Shown here piece by piece: positions 31,301-43,300 of a DNA stretch of 64,000 nucleotides (within the stretch, counting starts at the first letter, position 1; every line of letters starts with the position of its first letter). Source of the stretch: Paraspadella gotoi (taxonomy: Eukaryota > Chaetognatha); assembly GCA_051294375.1 (NCBI GenBank), contig CM119271.1, positions 3,255,061-3,319,060 of the forward strand, written 5' to 3'. The translations under genes and the position numbers were made by a program. The notes under the pieces were generated by a model. That model was not told the DNA's origin and did no database searches. It worked only from the letters and a program-made list of their open reading frames with translations.

Positions 31301-34300
31301 CGCCTGGGGGTAATAATTATATGGTTAATTTAATAATCGAAGTTATGTCCCACGATTTTTCATAACACGTTATACTAATTATTGTAATTATGATTTTTTT
31401 AAAATTATTTTTGAATTATTACAATGATTTTTTTTTTATAGTTTAGTTTCCTACCAATTCCGGTGGCAAGGTGGTTCCGATCGGAACTGCGGAAGTGCCC
31501 GTCCAGGTGCGTCCGTCGAAGTTGAACTTGAAGGCGGAGTCGCCGACGGCTTTGTCGATGGAGTCGCCGACGGCCTGGATATCGTTGAATTGGCCCGCCA
31601 ACTCGAACTCAACGTTGACAGATCCTGAAGGAGCGGTTGAATAAGCGGTTTCGTTTTGTTTTATTATTTATATATATATATATATTTAAATATTATTATT
31701 TCTTTTATACTTAATAAAATTAATATAATAATAATCTTATAATTATAATTAATATTTATTAATTATTATGAATAACAACGATCAAAACACCTTTAGTGAT
31801 GATAAGATTCCTGATCTCATTGCCTTTCGCGAAATTCACGTAAACATAATTGAAAATCGTGATTTCAAAATCCTCGATTTGATTTTCGATCAGTGAGAAC
31901 TCGTAGGGAAACACGATCTGGAAATTATTTGACACACGGTTCATTGTAGCCTAAATGGAAACGCATCATTACACATTTATTATATATTTTTTTACCTTCA
32001 CAGCAAGAGTGTAAAGAATTTCGTTCGGGTCGTAGCCCGCGGAATGTACAGTGACGGGAACTTCGTCCACGAATTTCCATTTAGAGGGCGCGCTCTCTGC
32101 TTCGACCAACAAGACGTACCTAAATAAAAAAACAAAAAAAACAAAAGAAAATAAAAGACGGGCGCTAATCATTTAATATCAATTTCGGGCGTTTTTTTTT
32201 TTTTAATTCAGATCATTAGTCATTAACAACCGACAAGTTTCGGACTCGATCTAGCAACATTCTAAACAAAGCAAACGAGACTTAAACAGTAAACAGTAAA
32301 CAAAACAGTAAATAAAACAGTAAACAAACTGACCTTCCACCCGCGGTGAAACCGACATCGCTGAAGACAGCTTTGGATGCTGTAGCGTTGATCGGTATTT
32401 CTTGTGATCCGGTGATCAGAGACCCAATAAAGTCGATCCCTTGTTTCAGCGACAACTTCGCCGTCCACCCATGATTCTTCCAACCTGGAAACGCGCAATT
32501 TTTTTTTTTTTTTGTGGGGGGGGGCATTTTCGGAAGCGGTATTTTTGGAAAAGTTTGACAAAAGGAACAATGGTAAATAGCGATAGTTTAGGTTAACCGC
32601 TAGTTATGTTTGCTTAATCAAGTGCAACAGTTTCCGAGGCCAAAATTAGAAAATTAACCTTCTTAAAACAACTTTCTTTCAAAGTTTCAACAAAGATTAG
32701 GACTAAGAGTGAGACAACGACTCCAAACGCCTACCGATGTCGTAGGCCGGCTCAGCGAATTGTTTGCCGAGCGTGTCCACTTGAGCCGAGTCCGCGATGA
32801 CGACCTCCAAGTTTTGAGTTTCGTTGCCGCGGAAGTCCACGAATGGCAGAGAATAGTTGCGCGAGACAACCATCTCCAACTTTCGTTCGGTCACCGTGAT
32901 AGGGTCGGAATCGATCTGAGAGTAGGGACGTGGGCAAATCCGAGATAAATCTAATTAAAATTCGGGAACGCCAAGGATAAATTAGAGTAAATCTTAATTT
33001 TTAAGTCAATTGATTAATCCCCCCCAAAAAATGGAAACGGTGTCGGTGGCAGTATATTCACAGCCAAACCTCGTCCTCGTTCAGTCAATCCCAGTGGCCG
33101 CAGCCACACCATGCCAACCGTTCGTCCCGCCTTGTCGACAAAGCGTGACGGTACTGGACCACTACTGGTGCAACAACGAAAGTGGCAGGCATAGCCTTTG
33201 AGAGTCCGAAGGCTTCAATCCTAACCCCTCCGCTCAGGACCCTCACCGTGTTCAGCGAATTGTTGGACGGTTTGACTATTTGGAACCGAATGACGTAACC
33301 CGATCCGGCGTGGGAGATGCCGAGGTCTTCGAAAGTGGCGACGCCGAGTCTGAAGGGAACTTCGACCTCTCCGACGAGCTCGGCATCTGGATCGCCCTTT
33401 GCAATTAAAGTCGCTCTCGCCCGCCAGGGTGAGTAGATGCTGCCCAGCAGATCGACCCATTCGTTCTCATTGTCTTTCACTCTGAAAGGAGAAAATGTCC
33501 CGGTCATTAATTGAATATATTATTATATTATGGTGGACTAAAATCCACCAACCGTTCATCAACGGCCATTCGTGCAAGAGGCAAGTCATTCGACTGCCAA
33601 CCCAAAGGTCCGGGGTTCTAGACCTGTGGTCGCCTAGTAGTTAAGAGGCGCTTAACCCGCCTGTAACAGCCTGATCCCAAGCTCAGAGACTGCTTAATAT
33701 AAGTACTTATTAAGCAGTGCTTATATTGAACGTTTCTGTCACTAACACACAACAATCATTAGTGTTCATAGTATTCATTACTGTCTCTTGAGCTAGACTT
33801 CCGAACACAACAGCAACAACAAAACTTTCAGGCGACATGCCTCAACCTGGCGACGCACTTTCCGTCAGCAAGACATCAGGCGACATGCCTCAACTTGGTG
33901 ACGAACTTTCCACCAACAACAACAATTCACTGAAGAGACGCAACAGACTTCTCCCTATGGGAGGGGGGGATGTATGGTGGACTAAAATCCACCAACCATT
34001 CATCAGCGGCCATTGGTGCAGGAGGCAAGCAATTCGCCTCCCAACCCAAAGAGGGTCGGGGCGCTTAACCCGATTATAACACAGCCTGATCCGAAGCTAA
34101 GGGACTGCTTATATTGAACGGTTCTGTCACTAACACACAACAATCATTACTGTCTCTTCAATATATACATATAATCGTATAATATAAAAAGAAAATCAGG
34201 AAATATGAATAATTTTAATGTCAGTCGATCGATGCGCTTACCTCAGCTCAGCTGAGACCGCCATCGGCGCGCCCTCCTGAGCTCCAACCGGCCGCTTCGT

Positions 34301-37300
34301 AAACAGCATTGTTTTCGGAATTCTTATGGTCAACAAAGCGGGTTTGTCTGAAACGAGCAAACGATAATTGATCAAAAAGACTTTCGATTTATCATTATAC
34401 AATATACAATTATACATAAGACATACAGTAGCAAGCGTCAAGAATTTCTGAGACGGCAAGCTTTATAACTCCGATACGTTAAGGTATAAAGCGGAATTTT
34501 TTGGAAAATACTGGTCATGTGGTCATGTATCTCGCAACTCCTCTCTTCGGTTAGTCAATGCTATATTGTCACCTCTGGGACAACAAAATTCAAATATAAA
34601 GGATTCCTCAGCAGAAAGTCATCGTTGGCGACTCGGAGGTCAAACCTGTGGCATTTTCGCTAGTTAGATCCTCCCACTCCTTAGATCCCGGCTCCGGAGG
34701 CGGCTCCGCAACCGCCACACCGGAAATGGTGGTGTTCAGACTCGAGGCCAAAGAGTCCGTCAACACCCCGCTTTGGAAGCCGTCCACGATGGCCGATGAG
34801 ATAGACTGAGTAAGAGAGAGACAACGTTAGATACATTCAAAATCATCCTCATGGAAGGATAATTGATAAACATATTATGGTTTTGAAAAACTATTTTATA
34901 TTTTGTACATATACCCCGTGTCCGTTCGTGAGTGACACCAAAAAAAATGCGTAACATTCGTCAATGGACGAATAATTGAATATTCTTTAAATTTTCTTTT
35001 TTCATTCTATGACAAAGTACTGGACGTTTATTAAATTTTAATTTCATAAAATTAATTTTATATTTACTTAGGTAATATAACCTTTCTTTAATGGTCTTAC
35101 AATTTCATCTTCAGTAAAAAACTGAATTAAAAAAAAAAGAAAATCATTATAAATTAATTACTCATTAATTACTTAAAATTATTGAAATTCATTTACACCA
35201 TTAAATGAAGTATTAACTAGGAATCCTTATGATATAAAATAATTATTCAAGATAATAAAAAACATGGTCAGGACAGCATTTTTTTCATTTAGACGAATTG
35301 TACAAAAAAAACTTAAGAATTTCAAATAAAAAATAAATATAAAATCATTACTCAAAAATTTATAAACATTACTATAATTCCGATACGCCATTCATTAGAC
35401 TATTAATAGGGATTTCTTATGATGTAAGATTTTTATTTAATGCAATCAAGAACATGCCTAAAATGTTCTTTTTCACCAATTTTTCTGTGTTAGATAAAAA
35501 ATTAAACATAGTATAGTAAATGAATTAAACAATAAATGAAACTTATACATAAAAAAGTCAAGTAGTTCTCCAACTAATGATATACTTATGAATTATATTT
35601 ATTAAATATTTAAAGTAAAGTAAATATTTTTTTGGTGTCACTCGCGAACGGACATGGTTTATGTTTATATGTTTTACAGTATATCAACAATACATCCTGG
35701 GATTTATCCTATAAACCTACCTTGAGTGCATCCGTCCCAAGCAACGGAACTGTTCCGGGAGGTGGTGGCGTCGTAGTCGTCGTTGTTGTGGTATATCTGG
35801 AATAGAAAAGTAATAACAAAACTTAACTAAACTCAAGATTAATTAATAGAGTTCTTTCGCATATAATATAAAATATAAATAACAATTAAGTCAAGTACGC
35901 AATTCCTAACCCATCAGGCGGCGTGGCCGGCGCTGGCGTGGTTGGAGGGTTGGATCCAGGCGGATCGCCGATCTGGAATTGAACCGTCTGCGTCTCTGCG
36001 GCGGCAGCGCGGCGTCGGCGTCGGCGGCTGGACTCTGAAACGACATCGACGATCCGTATCTTGTCCTTCGGAATGCCTGGGAAGAAGTGTATACTTAACT
36101 TCTCTCTCGCTAATTAAAGCCATTGTCTAACATAACATGCGTCGTAACAAACATTGAATAGATTAAAGAGCTATATATTAGTTTTGAATCTTATTGTTTG
36201 TTAGACAAACGTTTTTACAATTGTCAAAGCTAAACAGGACGTTCCGGGCTAAGACGGTTTTCCGTGGCGAAGATTTTAATTACCCAGTACCCACGCTCAC
36301 CAAGAAACAAAGCGATGTTGTTGATTATATTTTCACCAAAGAACTCGTCGACGGTCACTGCGGGCATGTTGAAAGAGACAACAACTACGGGCGCTACTTT
36401 AATATTTATGACTGATGAACCTTTGAGCACCACCCATATGAGTTTTACATCGCCTTCGAACCAATTGGCACCTGCAAAAACAAATACAACGAGTCTTACA
36501 ATATTAACGGAATTGAAATATTTATTAAAATGAATTCTTTCGACTAGTCTCTGCAAAGATACGTATCAAATTTTACTTTCCGCATTAAAGATTAACAAAC
36601 GGAAACGCTGACTTTCAATCTTTAATTATTCACACTCTTCAACAACCTAAGTCGTCCTCAAGGGTCGGCATGAAGTTTCCGATTCGGTGAAGATGTTGCT
36701 TGTCGTTTTTATAATAAGCGTTCTTGGGGTCGATGTATAAAGTATCAAGGTAAACGTCGAGGCGCTGGGCTACTGAATAGTAAAGGCCCACCACCAAAGA
36801 TTCCCTGGGATCCTCGCTAAGAAGGTGGAGCCTGGGAAAGGACGGATTAATTTTTTTTTTAAACTGCACTGTAACTCCAAATTTAAATTTTAAATCTTTA
36901 TACTAAAAGTACTTGCGATGACATTGAAAGATAAAAGAATTGTATTGATTTGAATTGATTGATTAATTGATTAAATAATCAATTAATTTATAAATAAATT
37001 GATTGATTGAATAATTAATTAATAGATAACTAAATAAATTGTTTGATTGAATAATTAATTGACCGATTGATTAATTATTTATTAATTAATTAATTGATTA
37101 ATTAACTGATTAATTTTTTTATTAATTAAAACATCTTGCATTTAAATTTAATATAAAACAAAAAGAATTATAATCAATTATAAAACAGGTTTTTTTGTTT
37201 TTTCCATTTAAACTCATTTCCACCCAGATGATTTTTATATTTTTATATCCAACTCAATCATACACTTCCCTACCCACACACAAAATTTAATTCCAATCCA

Positions 37301-40300
37301 TCCTTCCAATCACGAGTAATTGGAGTTTTTTGCTAAGGTGGGACGGACGGATAGACAGACAGACAGACAGACGGACATCATTTTTTTTTTGCCTATTTTA
37401 TCATAATTCGATGTTCTGACATGATATGAATGTCCGACAAGATTGAGGGGGCGGACCGACGGACCGACGAAGTGAATTATAGAGTCGGGATCTGCTGATA
37501 AGCAGATCCGACTAAAAAGTAAAAGGCTGACGCGAGAAGATACATAACCTTCTATCGCGCACAACTTCGGATCTGTCAGTATCGCCAATTAAAGGTGAAT
37601 TAATCGGACCGTCCCTCATCTGGTATGACTCAACAGGGCGAGAAACAAGCTTGAGCTAACTTTGCCACTAAAGTAGAATCACCGGTATGTCTCGGAGGAA
37701 TGGGGGTTTAAATTGAAACCTTAGATGTTGAGGCGACGTGCTTGAAAAGTAAATTTTGTAAGTTTGCTCCATTTGAACGATTGACCAAAACGTTGAGATC
37801 CGCTTCTGGCAAGTGTAGCCAAAACACCACCCGTGATCCTGTGGGCCGTTGACTAGGTATACATAGTCTACGAAAAAAAGGTGAAAAGACACGAGATGTT
37901 TGGCGTTCTTCTCTGTTCAAATGTTAAATAGACTTGTGACTAAGCGAGTATGCGCGGAGCTACTCTAGAAATACCCGCTTCATTTATGAAAATTGCAAAT
38001 TACTTGTTTCACTATCTTTAGATTTTTTTAGATTTAAAATTATTTATTATTTATGATCCTATTTATTTGTTATGATATTTTTATATTAATTATCTAAATC
38101 TAATATTATTTATCAATGTTTGGGATGAGGACGCTTCTGTTGTCTTCTGGAAATAGAGAGTGCATCTACACCACAGAAGGTTAGATTACTTTCTGCTCTG
38201 GTTCTCTAATAGATATCGTTCATCAGTCATGGTGGAAAATCATTAATGAGAAAATCATATCTAAAAGGCCGAACAAAAAGGGGAATGGTTAATTTTTGGG
38301 GATTAAGATTATATAATATATAGTATGATTGTTTTTATCATTAAGGATAAGATTACCTTGTAGAATCATATATTCTGATTAGGGATACATACTGGGGAAA
38401 GTTTTATAGGGGCTCCTTTATATTTTGAATGTAATTTTAAATTATATGTTAACACTTTTTTAGTTATTTAATGTCATTCTATGCTTCTTTTTATATATAT
38501 ATATTTTATATTATTTTTTAAGGAAAACAAAGGTCATCATTTGCAACGTATACCCTTCATGGATTTCCGCTCTTTAATCCCAACATCGAGGTATAGGCGA
38601 GCCATCTCCAAATGGTGAACATTCTAATCTTACATGCTGCATTTTGAATGTTTTTTTTATAAAAAGGCGGGAACTGAATAATTCACCTATATCTTATTAT
38701 CACAATATCTATTTATTTTAATTATTTGAAACTTATAAATTGGACGAAATTGGACGAATGCTACATGACTATCAATAAAGCATACTTTGTTAAAAACAAG
38801 TTTGAGCAAACAATGTCGGATCTGCCCACGATCATTATCGGTAATTAATTAATAAATAATTAATTATTTAATTAATTAATAATTAATTTATTCAAGTTAA
38901 TTATTTAATTAATTATGCAATTAATTTTATCCAAAATGTTTGTTTTGATTGATTAATTAACTGATTAATTAATTATTGATTAATTAATTCACTAATTGAT
39001 TAATTAACTAATTAATTTTTAATTAATTAATACATCTTGCATTTACATTTAAAATAAAAAGCAAAAAGAAAAAGAAGCATAATCAATTTGTTAAAGATAT
39101 TTAATGATTTTATCTTAGTTTAACTCTGTCCGTTCGAATCGAGGAAACGAACCTATATTTAGAGTCAGAATCGTGATTTAATAATTCCTGCTTTCCTATT
39201 GGTTTAAAGTTTCCTTATATTTCCTAACCTTAATTCTAGCTTCTATTTGGTCAAAATAGTATTTAAGAGATCTTAAACTTATTGAAACTAAGGTTTTTCT
39301 TGATTATATGATGCAACCAGGAGGTAATATTTTTGTTGAATATTTGAAATTATTGTGAAATTAATACTTAAATTCTCTTTAGATTTAAGCGTTTGTCCTC
39401 GCTTATTCACGTTTGTCCTCGCTTATTCACGTTTGTCCCGTCTATTCATGTTTGTCTTCGCTTATTCACGTTTGTCCTTATGTTTGTCTATATACGTTTA
39501 ATAATGTCAAATTTGAATCGCGTCTTTATTACTAAATGGAATTATAATTGGACTGCTTAAACCCTGTATAGCGTTTGTTTTATGAGAGAAAAACCCGCAA
39601 CACAATTAGTGAAACAGGTTCTTTGTTTTTTTCCATTTAAACTCATTTCCACTCAAACAATTCTATCGAGACTTGATTTCCAGTTTAATCACACACTTTT
39701 CTACCACATACACAAATTTAAAGTTAATCGCCCCATCCACTCATAAGTAATTGGTGTTCAAATGTGAAATATATTTTTTTGTTTTTTTCCATTTAAACTC
39801 ATTTCCACTCGGACGATTCCATCGAAACTTCAAATCCAGCTCAATCACACACTTCCCTACCCACACACAAAATTTCATTCCAATCCATCAATCCAATCAC
39901 GAGTATTTGTGTTTTTTGCTAAGGTAGGACGGACAGACGGACGAACAGACAGACGGACGGACCTAGTTTTTTTTGCATAATTTATCATAATTCGATGTTC
40001 TACATGATATAAGTGAATGCCCGACAAGATTGAGGGGCGGACCGAATGGACCGACCAAAGTGAATATTAGGGTCCGCGGATCTGCTTAAAGCAGATCCGA
40101 CAAAAAATTTCATAAAAAAACCTGTAAAATTGTTCCAAATCAAAACAGGAGATAGCCTTCTGGTTTCAGTATCGAAGTCCATAGATTCAATAACAATAAA
40201 GCGGTAATTTTTTTCCTCGCATTGTAAAGCCTATATGATTAATTTTACAAGTATGTAAAGCTTAGTAGTCTAAAGCTTTTACTTAAATTCGTCATTTAAA

Positions 40301-43300
40301 AAATAACTTCACAACGAATTCAAAACATTGTAATGCTTACTTGCCACTCATTTCGACTGGAGCAATCAGAAATACCAGGAGTCAACTTTTTATTATTCCT
40401 ATTTCCATTTTTGTCCATTATGGCAGGTTTTGGTATCCTTAATATAGACAAAAAAAATTTGGTTTTCAACCTGTATGACTTTTATTATACGTTATCGGCC
40501 ATTGTATTCAACCTCACCAACTCACTCCCCCAAGGAACAACGATCACCTGCCATCATTGAGCCCGTATCGCGGATCTCCGTTCCACTCGAAAGCCACGTT
40601 TGGGAGGATGGAGCCGCCCGAAGCTGTACCGAGTAAAGTCCCGTCTTCGTCGTTGATCAGCAATTGGCGCATCGCGTCGCACGTCATGTCTTTCAAGGGC
40701 AAAAGAGGAAAAGGGAGGAAAAATGGAAATGAAAAACGAGTAAAGAAAAAAGGAAAGAAAAAAAATAAAGGAAAAAGGAAAGAAAAAAGGAAGAAGGAAA
40801 AAGGAAGAAGAAATGAAAAAGGAAAAAAAAAGGAAGAGCAATGGGGGGAAAAAGGGAAGGAAAAATAAATCGTCAAAAAGGGATGCTAAAAATAATTAAT
40901 ACTATTAATAATAGATTTTTAACGAAGCTTATATGTACATTAGGGTGGAGTGATGAAAAGATTAAGCGAGTTAACAATATTTTTTTACTGCCTCTGAATA
41001 AAAATTTAAAAAAATTATATATAATTATATAATAGTAAAGCAAATTATATTTTCTTTATAATAATATCCTTTTAAATATGTAAAATTCCAAATTTATTTT
41101 TTTTGTTAAATTTTAATAACAAATTCGGATTCGCCAAAAAAAGTAAACTTTTATAAAATGTGTTATATAATATTTCAATGTTAAATCTGTAAAAAAATGA
41201 TAAAAATGAAGTAACATATAATAGTTTTTATTACAGAGCATTAAAAAATTATAAATTATAACTTTTTTCCCTTTTAACACTGAAGATAAATAAATTGTGA
41301 ATATGCTTTATATTTTTGATCTAACCTTTTATGAAAAATCTGAATCTTTAATAAAAATTTTTAAAAAATTATTAAATTTCTTATTTTATAAGGATAATAC
41401 TATAAATATATTGTATTTTGATTTTATGTTCCCAAAACAATATTAACCAAATACTTATATTCAATAATCATACTATCTCGCATAAAATTATGATTGTTAA
41501 TTGATTCAAATCAAATTTTTGTTCACAAGTGCTCCACTCAAACATTCTGGAGGCGTGGGTTCGAATCTCACGGCTGCCACCACATTTAAGTAAGTAAGTA
41601 AGGTATCATAATTTTAGACAGATGGATTCAATACAAAATGGTCAAGTATTTATACAATACAATCGGATCATCGACACGGGCTCGTTTCCCGATGGCGGGA
41701 AGCCTCTCTTCTCATTGGTCCGTTTCGATGATTAGATGATTCATCCAATCAGAGAGTCCTCGGTGGATTTCATACGAGCCGCGGAACTGATTCCATTCTT
41801 GGTTCCCGATTCCATCTGCGATGCTAATGTACTTAATATTACGGTTAAGTCTTACCGATACAGTCGGCCGGATTAGCCTTCTTGACGTCCGGTTCAGTAA
41901 AAAAGGCGAGCTGCCTATGGACGACATTCACTAATGTAAGGGACGAAGTGTAAATAGGATGTTGAATGTCCTGTACGTTGCGATTCGACGAGAATATCAC
42001 AGCCCCCTTTGTCGTTCCGCAGAGTTCCGGCTCAAAGTTAGCAAATATCGTCAAGCGGACGGTCATGAAGCCCTAAGAAGGATCGGGCAAAGTGTTTTTA
42101 GCCGTCTAATGTCTAGTGTCTATCCGTCCCATTAGCTAAAATTTCAACGATTTCAAACGTTAAAAATTGAATCGGATGATGTGCTAATGAAATTATCTCT
42201 TATAATTAAATAATACGATTCCAGTAGTGTAATTGACGAAAGCACTGACGCTTCATCTCCGAACCTAATGCCACCTCAAGTCTCCCACACTAAGTGAGGG
42301 GGCTTATCGACACCGTCAGAGGGGCATGGCTCTCCACTTGGTCACTTCAACATGTTCTCGATTGGGTTCGATAGAATTGTAATTAAAACTATAATAAATC
42401 GCTTACTATTATTCTTTTTAATAAAAAAAAAAAAAGTTTGAGAAAACAATGTCGGATCTGCCCACGATCATTAGCGGTAAGCAGCAGATCAGATAATTAA
42501 TCAATCAATTAATTAATTAATAATTTAAATAATTAATTATTTTTTTTATTTGTGTCAAAATCGTTTTCCAGTTTGTCTCGCCTCTCAAGGGCAAAACAAC
42601 AATCTCGATAACAAAGTTAATTAATAATAATAATAATTAATTAATTACAAAATAATTAATAATTTATTAATTACTAATTTATTAATAATTAATTAATGCA
42701 GCTTGAATTTACTTTTAATATAAAAAGAAAAAGCATAATCAAATGAGGAAATAGATTTTTTTGTTTTTTCCATTTTAACTTCTACTTCGATTCCATCACA
42801 CACTTTCCTTCCCATATACAAAATTTCATTCTAATTTTTCCATCTAATTATAAATAAAAATAAGGAAAAAATTCAGGTAAATGTAACTTGTTTTTTCCAT
42901 TTTAACTCATTTCCAATCGGACGATTCTACCGAAACTAGATTTTCTGCTCAATAACACACTTTTTTACCCACATACAAAATTTCAAATCAATCACCCCAT
43001 ACAATCATGAGCGTTCAAAGCTAACCGGGGACGGACGGACATCAATTTTTTTTGCATAATTTCTCATAATTCGATATTCTAAATGACTTACCGGCAAGAT
43101 TTTGGGGTGGGACCAACGGACCGACAAAGTGGATTATAGAGCCGAGATCTGCTGTAAGCAGATCCGGCTGAAAAAACTTTTTGCAAGAACGGGTATAAAT
43201 TAGTGTAGTGTGGCGGTATATTTACACCGGAACGGCGAACGCACTATCCCAACCGTGCTTTCTAACCACAGACACAGTCCTGACGACTGCCCTCTATGTT

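Noticed and set aside
33791-33970. Coding region inside the TRIM-like element
   Set aside because: Only short frames; two repeats of a ggcgacatgcctcaac unit and no protease, integrase or reverse-transcriptase motif.
37683-37719. Extending exon 37720-37867 to a donor at 37683
   Set aside because: It leaves phase 0, incompatible with the next exon, and breaks the SPQ.LRL family match.
41520-41582. Functional tRNA-Leu gene
   Set aside because: Only the 3' half exists; no A box, D-arm or anticodon arm.
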